DNA of 64,000 nucleotides from CAVUDO01 sp963740255 (GTDB lineage Bacteria; Actinomycetota; Actinomycetes; Mycobacteriales; Cryptosporangiaceae), in assembly GCA_963740255.1 (NCBI GenBank), contig CAVUDO010000002.1:2232001-2296000 (forward strand), given 5' to 3'. The notes beneath the pieces are model-generated. The model saw only the letters and a list, made by a program, of their open reading frames with translations. It was not told the origin of the DNA and ran no database searches. Every line of letters starts with the position of its first letter. Positions within the stretch are counted from its first letter, which is position 1. The position numbers were made by a program, and so were the translations under genes. Below, piece after piece: positions 32,838 through 41,720 of this stretch.

Positions 32838-33809
32838 TCAGTCCGGGGTGTCGCCGGCCAGCGCCCGCGGTTCGGACTCGCGGCCGTCCAGCCAGTCCAG
32901 CCGGCGTAGAATGACGCCCTCCCGCAATGCCCACGGGCAGATCTCGACCTCGTCGAGCCCCAGATGACGCATGGACGCCTCGGCCACCACCGCACCGGCC
33001 AGCAGCTGGTGCGACCGACCGGTGCTGACGCCCTCCAGCTCGGCGAGGTCGTCGGCAGGAATCCGGGACACGAACTCGATCAGCTGGCGAAGCCCGGGCA
33101 GGGTGAGCAACCGGCGCGTGCGCGGTCCCGCCGTCGACGGCGCCGCGCCGGCCAGCCGGGCCAGCGTCCGGAAGGTCTTCGAGGTCGCCACCGCACGGTC
33201 GACCGGGCCGGCGGCCAGCACTCCGGCCACCTCCGGTTCGAGCACGGAGTCGACGTACGTGCGCAGCTCTGCCAGGTCGCGTTTGGACGCGGGGTCGCGC
33301 CGGAGCCGTTCGCGGGTGAGCCGCCCGGCTCCCAGCGGCAGCGAAAGCGCCACGTCCGGGGACTCGTCGATGCCGCTGGCGAGCTCCAGCGAGCCGCCAC
33401 CGATGTCCAGGCAGAGCAGCCGCCCGGCCGACCAGCCGAACCAGCGCCGCACCGCGAGGAACGTCAGCCGCGCCTCCTCCTCACCGGTGAGGACCTCCAG
33501 CTCGACACCACCCTCGTCGCGGACCCGCGCGAGCACCTTCTCGCCGTTGCGCGCCTCCCGCAGGGCGGAGGTGGCGAACGCCAGCAGGTCGTCCACATTG
33601 AGCCGCCCGGCGGCGTCGCAGGCCGACCGGACGGCGTCGACCAGCGCCCGCTCGCCCTGATCGGAGAGCTTGCCGCTCTTCTCGATGTGCTCGGCCAGCC
33701 GCAGCACCGACTTCTCCGAGTAGGCCGGAGTCGGGTGGCCGCCTCGGTAGGCATCCACGACGAGCAGGTGGACGGTGTTCGAACCGACGTCGAGAACCCC
33801 GAGTCGCAT
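32838..33809 (-). CDS. Exopolyphosphatase/guanosine pentaphosphatase (Ppx/GppA)
   Basis: 323 residues from ATG 33809 (MRLGVLDVGSNTVHLLVVDA). ASKHA phosphatase with DVGSNTVHLLV, the acidic TGEEEARLTFLAV, and CLDIGGGSLELASG. It cleaves terminal phosphate from polyphosphate or pppGpp. The short actinobacterial form lacks the extra C-terminal domains of E. coli Ppx. In-frame GTG 33815 is another possible start. Functionally close to the phosphate genes downstream and to PPK2 at 50 kb. Confidence 0.93.
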   Translation of the reverse strand: MRLGVLDVGSNTVHLLVVDAYRGGHPTPAYSEKSVLRLAEHIEKSGKLSDQGERALVDAVRSACDAAGRLNVDDLLAFATSALREARNGEKVLARVRDEGGVELEVLTGEEEARLTFLAVRRWFGWSAGRLLCLDIGGGSLELASGIDESPDVALSLPLGAGRLTRERLRRDPASKRDLAELRTYVDSVLEPEVAGVLAAGPVDRAVATSKTFRTLARLAGAAPSTAGPRTRRLLTLPGLRQLIEFVSRIPADDLAELEGVSTGRSHQLLAGAVVAEASMRHLGLDEVEICPWALREGVILRRLDWLDGRESEPRALAGDTPD

Positions 33810-33886
33810 ACCCACGACCGTACGCGGCCGCGGCACCCCGGACACATACGGCCGGCCGTCGCGCCCAGGGCTCTAGGCTTGGGCGC

Positions 33887-35059
33887 ATGAGCTCCCGCAC
33901 CATCGATCTGCCCACGCCGCGCCCCCGCGACGCCGAGGTCGGCATCGACTTTCCCCGTGAGTGGATCGAGTTCGCCGATCCGGCCGACGCCCAGCGGCTG
34001 ATCCGGGCCGACCTCACCTGGCTGCTGTCGCGGTGGACCTGCATCTACGGCGCCGGCTGCCAGGGCATCGCGGAGGGGCGCCCGGACGACGGCTGCTGCT
34101 CGCACGGCGCGTTCTTCAGCGACGACGATGACCAGAAGCGCGTCGCCGCGGCCGTCGCCCGCCTGACGCCCGAACTGTGGCAGCATCAGCGGCGCGCTTT
34201 CCGCCTGTGGATGGCCCGGGACGCTGTGGGCGACGAACAGAACCGGCTGCGCACGGCCCGTCGCAACGGCGCGTGCGTGTTCCTCAACGAGGCCGGGTTC
34301 GAGGGCGGCGCCGGATGTGCCCTGCACGCACTCGCACTGGCCGAAGGCGTCCACCCGATGACGACGAAGCCCGACGTGTGCTGGCAGTTGCCGGTCCGGC
34401 GGGTCCAGGAGTGGGTGACCCGGCCCGACGACAGCCTCGTGCTGGTGGACAGCCTCGCCGAGTACGACCGGCGGGGTTGGGGTTCCGGCGGCGACGACCT
34501 GAACTGGTGGTGCACCTCCGCTCCGGAGGCCCACATCGGGACGGAGGCCGTGTACCTCACCTACGCGGCGGAGCTGACCGCGCTGATCGGCGCGCCCGCG
34601 TACGCGGAACTGGCCCGTTTCTGTGCCGTCCGCGAGGCAGCCGGTCTGACCGCCCCCCATCCCGCGTCCGTGGCCGCCGCAGCGGCCGGCATGACACCGG
34701 CACCCGCCCCGACGCCCCGCCCCGACGCCCCACCAGTGGCCGACGCCAAGCCGCTACCCGAACCCACACCGATGGCGGACACGAAGCCGGTGGCTGTCGC
34801 AAAGCGGCCGCGCAAGACCAGGCAGGTCGCGGGCGCGAAGGCGACGCGCGAGCCGAAGCCGAGCGCCGGCACCAAACCGACCAGCGACCGAACCCGACGC
34901 CGGAGACCGCGCCGAAACGGGCGACGACCTCGAAGCGGGCGCCGGCGCGTCAGGCCGCCAAGGCACCGCGGAAAGCCAGGCGGTAGGCCCGACGGCGTCC
35001 ACCGGTGTGGACGTCCGGCCGGTCAGAGTCCCGGGCGGGTTCAGGCCTCGAACTTGTAG
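33887..35059 (+). CDS. Conserved cysteine-rich hypothetical protein; C-terminal frame uncertain
   Basis: 390 residues as read, from ATG 33887. The first 245 residues form a compact cysteine-rich domain (CIYGAGCQGIAEGRP, GCCSHGAFF, CVFLNEAGFEGGAGCALHAL, DLNWWCTS), similar to actinomycete proteins with a YkgJ-like metal-binding cluster. A Pro/Ala/Lys-rich tail follows. A one-base shift near 34,880-34,900 gives a more natural end (PTPETAPKRATTSKRAPARQ, AAKAPRKARR) at 34986, avoiding overlap with regX3. Function unknown. Confidence 0.8.
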   Translation: MSSRTIDLPTPRPRDAEVGIDFPREWIEFADPADAQRLIRADLTWLLSRWTCIYGAGCQGIAEGRPDDGCCSHGAFFSDDDDQKRVAAAVARLTPELWQHQRRAFRLWMARDAVGDEQNRLRTARRNGACVFLNEAGFEGGAGCALHALALAEGVHPMTTKPDVCWQLPVRRVQEWVTRPDDSLVLVDSLAEYDRRGWGSGGDDLNWWCTSAPEAHIGTEAVYLTYAAELTALIGAPAYAELARFCAVREAAGLTAPHPASVAAAAAGMTPAPAPTPRPDAPPVADAKPLPEPTPMADTKPVAVAKRPRKTRQVAGAKATREPKPSAGTKPTSDRTRRRRPRRNGRRPRSGRRRVRPPRHRGKPGGRPDGVHRCGRPAGQSPGRVQASNL

Positions 35060-35724
35060 CCCAGGCCGCGGACGGTCACCAGGAAGCGGGGGGTACTGGG
35101 TTCCGGCTCGATCTTGGCCCGCAGCCGTTTCACGTGGACGTCGAGGGTCTTGGTGTCGCCGACATAGTCGGCCCCCCAGATCCGGTCGATGAGCTGGCCG
35201 CGGGTGAGCACCCGGCCGGCGTTGCGCAGCAGCATCTCCAGCAGTTCGAACTCCTTGAGCGGCAACGCCACCCCGTCGCCGCCCACCGTCACGGTGTGCC
35301 GTTCGACGTCCATCCGGACCGGCCCGGCCTCCAGCGTGCCCGGCGTGGCGGCCTCCTCCGGCTCGGTCCGGCGACGCAGCACCGCACGGATCCGAGCCAC
35401 CAGCTCGCGTGGCGAGTACGGCTTGGTGACGTAGTCGTCGGCACCGATCTCCAGGCCGACCACCTTGTCGATCTCGGCGTCGCGCGCGGTCACCATGATG
35501 ATCGGGACGCCGGAACGCTGCCGCATCTGCCGGCAGACCTCGGTGCCGGACAGCCCGGGCAGCATCAGGTCGAGCAGGACGATGTCGGCCCCGGTGCGGT
35601 CGAACTCGGTCAGGGCGTCGGGCCCGGTGGCCGCGACCGCGACCTCGAAACCCTCCTTGCGCAGCATGTACGACAGGGCATCGGAGAAGGACTCCTCGTC
35701 CTCCACGACCAGCACTCGGGTCAT
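35041..35724 (-). CDS. regX3: Phosphate response regulator RegX3/PhoP type
   Basis: 227 residues from ATG 35724. Receiver domain with VVEDEES, phospho-acceptor D in DIVLLDLMLPG (about 52), T in IIMVTAR and K in DYVTKPY. OmpR-type winged helix: LPLKEFELLEMLLRNAGRVL, LDVHVKRLRAKIE, VRGLGYKFE. It lies 10 bases after senX3 and is very likely its partner. It should act on the Pho-box-like repeats in the window. Confidence 0.95.
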   Translation of the reverse strand: MTRVLVVEDEESFSDALSYMLRKEGFEVAVAATGPDALTEFDRTGADIVLLDLMLPGLSGTEVCRQMRQRSGVPIIMVTARDAEIDKVVGLEIGADDYVTKPYSPRELVARIRAVLRRRTEPEEAATPGTLEAGPVRMDVERHTVTVGGDGVALPLKEFELLEMLLRNAGRVLTRGQLIDRIWGADYVGDTKTLDVHVKRLRAKIEPEPSTPRFLVTVRGLGYKFEA

Positions 35725-35734
35725 GCGATGCCTC

Positions 35735-37054
35735 TCACCACGGTCGGGCCGGGACGGGCCGGTGCCGGCGGAACGCCGGAACCGGCGGGCGGAACGGTCG
35801 GGGTGCGGCGGCGGCGGCGCGAGCCGGGCCGGCTCTCCCGCGGGGCACCGCGGCGTCGCTGCCCTCCGTGGCGGCGACGTCGTCGGTGAACACGGGCGGC
35901 GGGGCAGTGCCGGCCACCGGGAGTCGCAGTGTGAACGTGGAGCCCGACCCCTCCACACTCCAGACGTCGACGCTGCCGGCGTGGTTGGTGGCGATGTGCT
36001 TGACGATCGCCAGGCCGAGTCCGGTGCCGCCGGTGTCGCGGGAACGGGCCGGGTCGGCGCGGTAGAAGCGCTCGAAGATCCGGTCGAGGTCAGCCTCGGC
36101 GATGCCCAGGCCCTGGTCGGAGACCGAGACCTCGACCAGGTCGTCCCGGCGTCGGGTGCCGATGGCCACCCGGGTGTGCCCGGGGCTGTAGGCGACCGCG
36201 TTGTCGACCAGGTTGGAGAGTGCGGTGATCAGCTGGCTCTCGCTGCCCAGCACCGTCAGCCCGTGCTCGCCGCCGGCCACCACCGCGATGCCCTTGGCCT
36301 CGGCCGCCGCCCCGGACCGGTCGACCACCTCGGCGACCACCCGGTCGACCGGGACCGTCCGGGGCTCGGGCAGGGGGTCGGCGCCCTGCAGCCGGGACAG
36401 TTCGATCAGCTCCTGCACGAGGCGGCCGAGGCGACCGGACTCGTGCCGCATCCGGTAGGCGAACCGCCGGACGGCCTCGGGATCGTCGGTGGCGTCGAGC
36501 AGCGCCTCGGCCAGGATCGAGAGCGCACCGACCGGCGTCTTCAGTTCGTGGCTGACGTTCGCCACGAAGTCGCGCCGCACCTTCGCCACCCGGTGGGCCT
36601 CGGTCACGTCCACCACCTGCACGGCGGTGTGCCCGGCCGGGCCGAGCGGGGCCACCCGCACCCGGACGCCGAGCGGGTCCAGGCCGCGACCGCGCGGCAG
36701 CTCCAGCTCGGTGTCGCGGGTCTCGCCGACCTGCCGGGCCTGCCGGCTCAGGGTGCGCAGGACGGTGTGGGCGACCCGGCCGTCCCGCACCACGCCGAGC
36801 GTGCGGGCGGCGGGGTTGGCCAGCACCACGTCGTCGGCGGCGTCCAGCACGATCAGCCCGACACTCAGCACGTCCATCGCCTGCCGGGACAGGTCGAGGC
36901 CGAGCACCTGCGGCACCGCCGGCGCCGCGTCGGGTCGCCGGGCCCGGGTCCAGGAGACCACGAGCACCGCGACGAGCGCGCCGACGACGATCCCCGCGGG
37001 CACCCCGACGAGCAACGCCGACACCACGTCCACATCGCGATCGTAGGCGGACAT
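35735..37054 (-). CDS. senX3: Phosphate sensor histidine kinase SenX3/PhoR type
   Basis: 439 residues from ATG 37054. N-terminal membrane segment (VSALLVGVPAGIVVGALVAVL), a PAS-like domain (DLSRQAMDVLSVGLIVLDAA), H-box FVANVSHELKTPVGAL, N-box NLVDNAVAYSP, G1 DQGLGIAEADLDRIFERFYR (exact 20) and G2 GTGLGLAIVKHIA. A Pro/Ala/Arg-rich C-terminal tail of about 50 residues is extra. It senses Pst/PhoU status rather than phosphate itself, and phosphorylates RegX3. Confidence 0.95.
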   Translation of the reverse strand: MSAYDRDVDVVSALLVGVPAGIVVGALVAVLVVSWTRARRPDAAPAVPQVLGLDLSRQAMDVLSVGLIVLDAADDVVLANPAARTLGVVRDGRVAHTVLRTLSRQARQVGETRDTELELPRGRGLDPLGVRVRVAPLGPAGHTAVQVVDVTEAHRVAKVRRDFVANVSHELKTPVGALSILAEALLDATDDPEAVRRFAYRMRHESGRLGRLVQELIELSRLQGADPLPEPRTVPVDRVVAEVVDRSGAAAEAKGIAVVAGGEHGLTVLGSESQLITALSNLVDNAVAYSPGHTRVAIGTRRRDDLVEVSVSDQGLGIAEADLDRIFERFYRADPARSRDTGGTGLGLAIVKHIATNHAGSVDVWSVEGSGSTFTLRLPVAGTAPPPVFTDDVAATEGSDAAVPRGRAGPARAAAAAPRPFRPPVPAFRRHRPVPARPW

Positions 37055-37087
37055 TCAGGGCGTGAGCACCACCGAGGGTCGCCAGAC

Positions 37088-37133
37088 GGTGAACCGGAGG
37101 CAGATTTCACCGGCCGTACGGGATCGGTTCACC
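37088..37133. promoter_or_regulatory. Pho-box-like repeats between senX3 and phoU
   Basis: GGTGAACC (37088-37095) and GGTTCACC (37126-37133) are exact inverted 8-mers; TTCACCGG (37106-37113) between them is a third, shifted unit. GTTCACC is the core unit read by RegX3/PhoP in actinobacteria. The 248-base gap 37055-37302 serves both divergent genes, so autoregulation of senX3-regX3 and control of phoU are expected. Confidence 0.65.
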
Positions 37134-37302
37134 TGCCCGCGCGACAAAGGCGTCAGGAAACTCCTGCCGTTCGTTGTACAGGCGGGCGGCGTTCGCGCGT
37201 CCGGTGCATGCGAAGAGTCGGCCCAGACGGGACGGGCGACTAGTGTTCCCTTGTCGACGACGGCTTCGTGGTGACCGCCGCACCGTCCCCTTGGAGGCAC
37301 CG

Positions 37303-37950
37303 ATGCGTGACACGTTCCACGACGAGCTCGACCAGATCGGGGCCGACCTGATCGGGATGACCGGACTCGTCGAGACCGCGATGCGCGAGGCGAGCGCCGC
37401 ACTGCTCGACGCCGACCTGACCCGGGCCGAGGCGGTGATCTCCGGCGACGCGGCGATCGACCAGCTGCACCACGACTTCGAGGCACGGGCGCTGGACCTG
37501 CTCGCCCGGCAGCAGCCCGTGGCCGTCGACCTGCGGACGATCGTCACCGGCCTGCGCATGGTGGGCTCGCTGGAGCGGATGGGCGACCTGGCGCTGCACG
37601 TCGCCAAGATCGCCCGGATGCGCTACCCGCAGGTGGCGGTGCCGGCCGAGGTGCGGCCGATCTTCGTCGAGATGGCCGAGGTCGCACACCGGCTGACCGG
37701 CAAGGCGCGGCAGATCCTCGAAGGCCACGACATCGAGCTGGCGGCCGAACTCGAGCACGACGACGACCGGATGGACGAGCTGCACCGGTCGCTGTTCACG
37801 CTGGTGCTGGGCGAGTGGCCGCACGGCATGGAGGCCGCGATCGACGTGACCCTGCTCGGCCGGTTCTACGAACGGTATGCCGACCACGCGGTGTCGCTGG
37901 CCCGCCGGGTGGTCCAACTGGTCACCGGAGAGCTGCCCGCTCCGGCCTGA
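37303..37950 (+). CDS. phoU: Phosphate signalling protein PhoU
   Basis: 215 residues from ATG 37303 (TTGGAGG upstream). Two tandem three-helix PhoU repeats; metal-site motifs EALDxLARQQPVAVDLR-type (ARALDLLARQQPVAVDLRTI) and MGDLALHVAKIA in the first, FYERYADHAVSLARRV in the second. It links the Pst transporter to SenX3 and keeps the kinase off in high phosphate. A second PhoU homologue is encoded at 53017-53673 in the pst operon. Confidence 0.95.
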   Translation: MRDTFHDELDQIGADLIGMTGLVETAMREASAALLDADLTRAEAVISGDAAIDQLHHDFEARALDLLARQQPVAVDLRTIVTGLRMVGSLERMGDLALHVAKIARMRYPQVAVPAEVRPIFVEMAEVAHRLTGKARQILEGHDIELAAELEHDDDRMDELHRSLFTLVLGEWPHGMEAAIDVTLLGRFYERYADHAVSLARRVVQLVTGELPAPA

Positions 37951-37952
37951 CG

Positions 37953-37973
37953 CCGACGAGATCCGCTCGTCGG
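37953..37973 (+). terminator. Hairpin after phoU
   Basis: CCGACGAG-ATCCG-CTCGTCGG, a perfect 8-bp stem with five-base loop beginning two bases after the phoU stop and lying in the short gap to the convergent gpmA gene. No T run. It could end transcripts from both sides. Confidence 0.65.
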
Positions 37974-38014
37974 TCCGGTCCCCGAACCGCGGGCCGCGCC
38001 GGCCGGCGGGCTGT

Positions 38015-38770
38015 TCAGCGTCCTTGGTTGGCCACCGCGGCCGCGGCGGTGGCGGCCGCGTCCGGGTCCAGGTAGGTGCCGCCGGGGTTGGTCGGGCGGA
38101 GGTCGCCGTCGAGGTCGTAGCGCAGCGGGATGCCGGTGGGGATGTTCAGGCCGGCGATGGCCTCGTCGCTGACGCCGTCGAGGTGCTTGACCAGCGCCCG
38201 GAGCGAGTTGCCGTGCGCCACGACGAGCGTGGTGCGGCCGGCGCGCAGGTCGGGCACGATCGCGTCGTACCAGTACGGCAGCGCGCGCACCAGCACGTCC
38301 TTGAGGCACTCGGTGCGGGGCCGGATCTCCGGTGGCAGGTCGGCATACGCGGGGTCGTGGAACTGCGACCACTCCGCGTCGACGTCCAGCGCCGGCGGCG
38401 GGGTGTCGTAGGAGCGGCGCCAGAGCATGAACTGCTCCTCGCCGAACTGCTCCAGCACCTCCTTCTTGTTCTTGCCCTGCAACGCGCCGTAATGCCGCTC
38501 GTTCAGCCGCCACGACCGGCGCACGCCGATCCAGAGCCGGTCGGCAGTCTCCAGGGCGAGGTTGGCGGTGCGGATAGCGCGGCGCATCCGGGAGGTGTGC
38601 AGGACGGTCGGGAGCAGCCCGGCCTCCGCCATCAGCTCACCGCCGCGGCGGGCCTCGTGCTCGCCCTTGGCGGTGAGGTCGACATCGACCCAGCCGGTGA
38701 ACAGGTTCTTGGCGTTCCACTCGCTCTCGCCGTGGCGGAGCAGCACCAGGGTGCCGATCGCAGTGCTCAT
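38015..38770 (-). CDS. gpmA: 2,3-bisphosphoglycerate-dependent phosphoglycerate mutase
   Basis: 251 residues from ATG 38770. LVLLRHGESEWNAKNLFTGW has the RHG catalytic histidine; ERHYGALQGKNKKE, and VVAHGNSLRALVKHLDG with the second histidine complete the site. A glycolytic enzyme interconverting 3- and 2-phosphoglycerate. Linkage to senX3-regX3 is also seen in mycobacteria. Confidence 0.96.
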   Translation of the reverse strand: MSTAIGTLVLLRHGESEWNAKNLFTGWVDVDLTAKGEHEARRGGELMAEAGLLPTVLHTSRMRRAIRTANLALETADRLWIGVRRSWRLNERHYGALQGKNKKEVLEQFGEEQFMLWRRSYDTPPPALDVDAEWSQFHDPAYADLPPEIRPRTECLKDVLVRALPYWYDAIVPDLRAGRTTLVVAHGNSLRALVKHLDGVSDEAIAGLNIPTGIPLRYDLDGDLRPTNPGGTYLDPDAAATAAAAVANQGR

Positions 38771-38800
38771 GCCGCCCACCCTGCCAGATCGCACCGCCGC

Positions 38801-39913
38801 TCAGCGCAGACGGCTGGCGATCCCGACGAGGGTGCGGGCGTCCAGCAGGCCGTCGCCGAGGCCCAGGTCGACCATCGCGTCGAAGGTGCGCTGGTCGGTG
38901 GCCGCGGCCCGCACCGTGGCGTCGACGATCCGGCGTTGCCGGGCCAGCGTCGAGGCGACCCGGCTGTGCCGCAGGTGCCGCCCGAGCCGACGCCGCAGCG
39001 CGGCCGCGTACGCCTCGCCCGCCCGGGCACCGTGCCGGGCGGCCGCGCCGGCCAGCGAACCGGACAGCACCGCGTAGAAGATTCCCTCGCCGGTGCACGG
39101 GTTGATCAGCGAGAGCGCGTCGCCGGCCAGCAGCAGCCGCCCACGGCCGGGGTGCGGGCGCCAGGTCGAGAGCGGCAGGTGGTGCCCCCGCAGCCCGGTC
39201 GCCGCGCCCACGTCCACGTCGGGCAACAGGGCGGCGAGCCGGTCGAGCAGGTCAGCGCGCCGCACCGGCAGGCCGCGCAGCACCTCGCCGTAGCCGATGT
39301 TCACCCGGCCGTCCCCGATCGGGAACGACCACGCGTACGCGGGCCACTCCCGCGCCGCCGTGACGATGCGCTGTTCGGCGGGACCGTCCGGCGCGGGCGC
39401 GTAGCCACGCATCGCCAGCGCCAGGTGGCCAGGCGGGTTCACGCCGTAGCCGAGCGCCCGCCGCACCACCGAACCGGCGCCGTCCGCACCGACCACGACC
39501 CGGGCCCCGTACCGCCCGTCCAGCACCACCCGGTCGGCCTCCACCGTCACCTCGCGCACGCTGTGGCGCACCAGGTCGGCCCCGGCTGTCTGGGCCGCCC
39601 GCACCAGCCGGGCGTCGAACACCTCGCGGGGAATCACGTGCGCCGGCCGCGCCATCGTCCGGCCCACCGCACCGCCGCCCGGCCCGACCAGCCGCAACGT
39701 CCGCACCGGCGCGAAGTCCTCGGCCGCCGCCGGCACCCCCAGCCCGGCCAGCACGTCCAACGCGTGCGGGGCGATGCCGTCGCCGCAGGGCTTGTCCCGC
39801 GGGAACGTGGCCCGGTCGAGGAGCAGGACGCTGGCACCGGCCCGGCGGGCAGCAAGCGCCGCCGCCGATCCCGCGGGCCCGGCGCCCACCACTGCCACGT
39901 CCACGGTGTCCAC
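38801..39913 (-). CDS. FAD-dependent geranylgeranyl reductase-family oxidoreductase
   Basis: 370 residues from GTG 39913. FAD-binding VAVVGAGPAGSAAALAARRA, CGDGIAPHAL, VVGADGAGSVVRRAL and LAGDALSLINPCTGEGIFYA. The family reduces isoprenoid double bonds, in actinobacteria typically the menaquinone side chain (MenJ-like) or archaeal-type lipids. The substrate is not proved by sequence. It lies 30 bases before gpmA. The 285 bases upstream (39914-40198) hold no gene I can support. Confidence 0.9.
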   Translation of the reverse strand: MDTVDVAVVGAGPAGSAAALAARRAGASVLLLDRATFPRDKPCGDGIAPHALDVLAGLGVPAAAEDFAPVRTLRLVGPGGGAVGRTMARPAHVIPREVFDARLVRAAQTAGADLVRHSVREVTVEADRVVLDGRYGARVVVGADGAGSVVRRALGYGVNPPGHLALAMRGYAPAPDGPAEQRIVTAAREWPAYAWSFPIGDGRVNIGYGEVLRGLPVRRADLLDRLAALLPDVDVGAATGLRGHHLPLSTWRPHPGRGRLLLAGDALSLINPCTGEGIFYAVLSGSLAGAAARHGARAGEAYAAALRRRLGRHLRHSRVASTLARQRRIVDATVRAAATDQRTFDAMVDLGLGDGLLDARTLVGIASRLR

Positions 39914-40198
39914 CCCACCCCCTCCCGCCAGCGACGCACAGGCCGCGGTCAGCTACTCCCGACCCTCGGCTGTCTCCACGACGCTCGTCCACACCGCGGG
40001 GAGCCCGGCCATGTCACCGGGCGTGCGCGCAGCGGGCGTCGGGCGCCCCGACGGTAACCCGCGCCGTTGCCGGCCCACACAGGCCCCGGCAACAGCTGGA
40101 ACGAGCGGATGGCCGGTTGGCGCCGAAGGCGGCGGTCGCGGATTCGGACGAGCGGGTGCTGACGGTCTTCGACACGCTCAAGGCGGGGCTTGGTTGGC

Positions 40199-40720
40199 CT
40201 ACTGGCCGGCGAAGGGGAAGCGCTCCTCGAGGAGGAACCGGACCTTCGGCGGGATGGCCCGGCCGGGGTAGGCGGCTTCCACCAGGTCGAGCCCTTCGGC
40301 CGCACTGGTGAAGCCGCACACCCGGTACAGCGCGGTGATGTCGTCGATGTCCTGCTCGCGGGCCGCAAGCAGTTTCATTGCCAGGAGGTATTGCGGTGAC
40401 GCGACATCGACCCGGAGCGCTTGGCTCTCGAACACAGGGCGGGCCTGCGGATCAGCACCGGGCAGGAAGCCCTTCACCGCATCGTTGAGCCAGTCTTCGG
40501 GCAGATCGTGGCGGGACGCGACCGCCGCAGCGGCGGCATACACGACCTCCTTGGGTTCGAAGATCGCGTCGATGTCGCGGGTAGACCGACGAGCATCGTA
40601 GGCGAGCGCCATCGCCGCCCCCCCGACAAGGAAGAGCTCCGCCCGGGTGCCACGGCTTCCAAGCTCGCGGGAAAGATCCTCGAACAGGCCAAGGATCTCT
40701 TCCCTGCCCAGGAGGTTCAC
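40199..40720 (-). CDS. Nucleotidyltransferase-fold protein (DUF6036/AbiEii-like)
   Basis: 173 residues from GTG 40720. LFLVGGAAMALAYDARRSTRDIDAIF (two parts) has the GG and STRDID signature of minimal nucleotidyltransferases, followed by SPQYLLAMKLLAAREQDIDD. Such proteins occur as toxin or antitoxin halves of two-gene modules. It overlaps the upstream gene by four bases (GTGA), supporting a pair. Which partner is toxic is unknown. Confidence 0.82.
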   Translation of the reverse strand: MNLLGREEILGLFEDLSRELGSRGTRAELFLVGGAAMALAYDARRSTRDIDAIFEPKEVVYAAAAAVASRHDLPEDWLNDAVKGFLPGADPQARPVFESQALRVDVASPQYLLAMKLLAAREQDIDDITALYRVCGFTSAAEGLDLVEAAYPGRAIPPKVRFLLEERFPFAGQ

Positions 40721-41121
40721 ACGCGATCCAGACCGGATGCGGTCAGGAAGACTCCGCGCTTCCGGAATGCGAGCGGCGACTCGACCAGAGCCGTCGCGTG
40801 CCAGGAGGTCACACCGGAGACGAACCACCAGGGCATGGCGTACCGCGCTGGGTCAAAGCTCCACAACGGAGGCACCCAGCCGTCATGGCGGGCCAGATGC
40901 TCGGCGAGACCAGCCAGAGCCGCATCGACACGCACGTCACCTGTGGACGGCGGCTCCTCAGCGAACAGCTCCGCGGCGGCCGCCGTGCCGTCCTTGCGCT
41001 GCGCACGACGGTAGTCGTCGAGCAGCTGCATGAGGCAGCGGTACGCAGCGCCGAGGCCACCGCCTGAGATCAACTCGGCGGTCGCGTTCCTCGCCGCCTC
41101 ACCAGCGGTCCACAACACCAC
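40717..41121 (-). CDS. Partner of the nucleotidyltransferase; hypothetical
   Basis: 134 residues from GTG 41121. The pattern STGDVRVDAALAGLAEHLAR, WVPPLWSFDPARYAMPWWFV and SPLAFRKRGVFLTASGLDRV recurs in actinomycete proteins that precede DUF6036 nucleotidyltransferases. The start region looks helical and may bind nucleic acid. It is probably the regulatory half of a toxin-antitoxin-like pair; this is inferred from linkage only. Confidence 0.7.
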   Translation of the reverse strand: MVLWTAGEAARNATAELISGGGLGAAYRCLMQLLDDYRRAQRKDGTAAAAELFAEEPPSTGDVRVDAALAGLAEHLARHDGWVPPLWSFDPARYAMPWWFVSGVTSWHATALVESPLAFRKRGVFLTASGLDRV

Positions 41122-41157
41122 GCCCGGAGTTTACGACCCACGGCGCCGTGCCGACGC

Positions 41158-41715
41158 TCACCGCGTGTCGTCCATGCGCGGGTCTGCTGTCGGACCGTCC
41201 TCCGGCGGCCGGACAGTTTCGGCAGGGTCGCCGGCCCAGTCGGCGAAGGCGGCCAGGTTGGCCAGCGACTCGCCCCGCTTCACCCGCCACGCCCATTCCC
41301 GCCGGATCGCGGACGGGAACCCGATCTCCAGCATCGTGTCGAAGCTCCCGTCGGCGTACTCCAGCACCGCACCGAGCAGCCGGTCGAGCTCGTCGACGTT
41401 GACGCTGGTCAGCGGCACCCGGCCGGTGAGGTAGACGTCGCCGGCGGCGTCGATGCTGAACGCGACCCCGTACATGCGCGCGTTCCGGGTGAGCAGCCAG
41501 GCGTACAGCTGCTCGCGGTGCTCGTCCGGATGGCGCATCACGAACGCCTCGATGCGCAGCGCGTGGTCGCCCAGCAGGAGGTTCACCAGCGTCTTCTGCT
41601 TGTGGGTGCCGGGGAGGGTGACGACGAGCCCGCGCGCGGTGGGCTCGTGCGCCAGCCCGCGCTCGTCCAGTGTGGACGTGATCAGCGCGGTCAGCTCGTC
41701 GTGGGTGCCCACCAC
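41158..41715 (-). CDS. YbjN domain-containing protein
   Basis: 185 residues from GTG 41715 (GTG 41712 also in frame). The YbjN fold is seen in NLLLGDHALRIEAFVMRHPD, LTRNARMYGVAFSIDAAGDVY, LTGRVPLTSV and DELDRLLGAVLEYAD. Related to type III chaperone-like folds, with unknown role. It stands near mshA, as in streptomycetes. The end is an acidic tail. Confidence 0.85.
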   Translation of the reverse strand: MVGTHDELTALITSTLDERGLAHEPTARGLVVTLPGTHKQKTLVNLLLGDHALRIEAFVMRHPDEHREQLYAWLLTRNARMYGVAFSIDAAGDVYLTGRVPLTSVNVDELDRLLGAVLEYADGSFDTMLEIGFPSAIRREWAWRVKRGESLANLAAFADWAGDPAETVRPPEDGPTADPRMDDTR

Positions 41716-41720
41716 ACCGC

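Noticed and set aside
35840..36000. Frameshift at the end of senX3
   Set aside because: The Pro/Ala/Arg tail looks odd, but the kinase core is complete and no other frame gives a better conserved end.
40117..40311. Plus-strand frame with VLTVFDTLKAGLGWP
   Set aside because: It overlaps the nucleotidyltransferase gene antisense, has no ribosome site and no recognised similarity; kept only as a possible relic.
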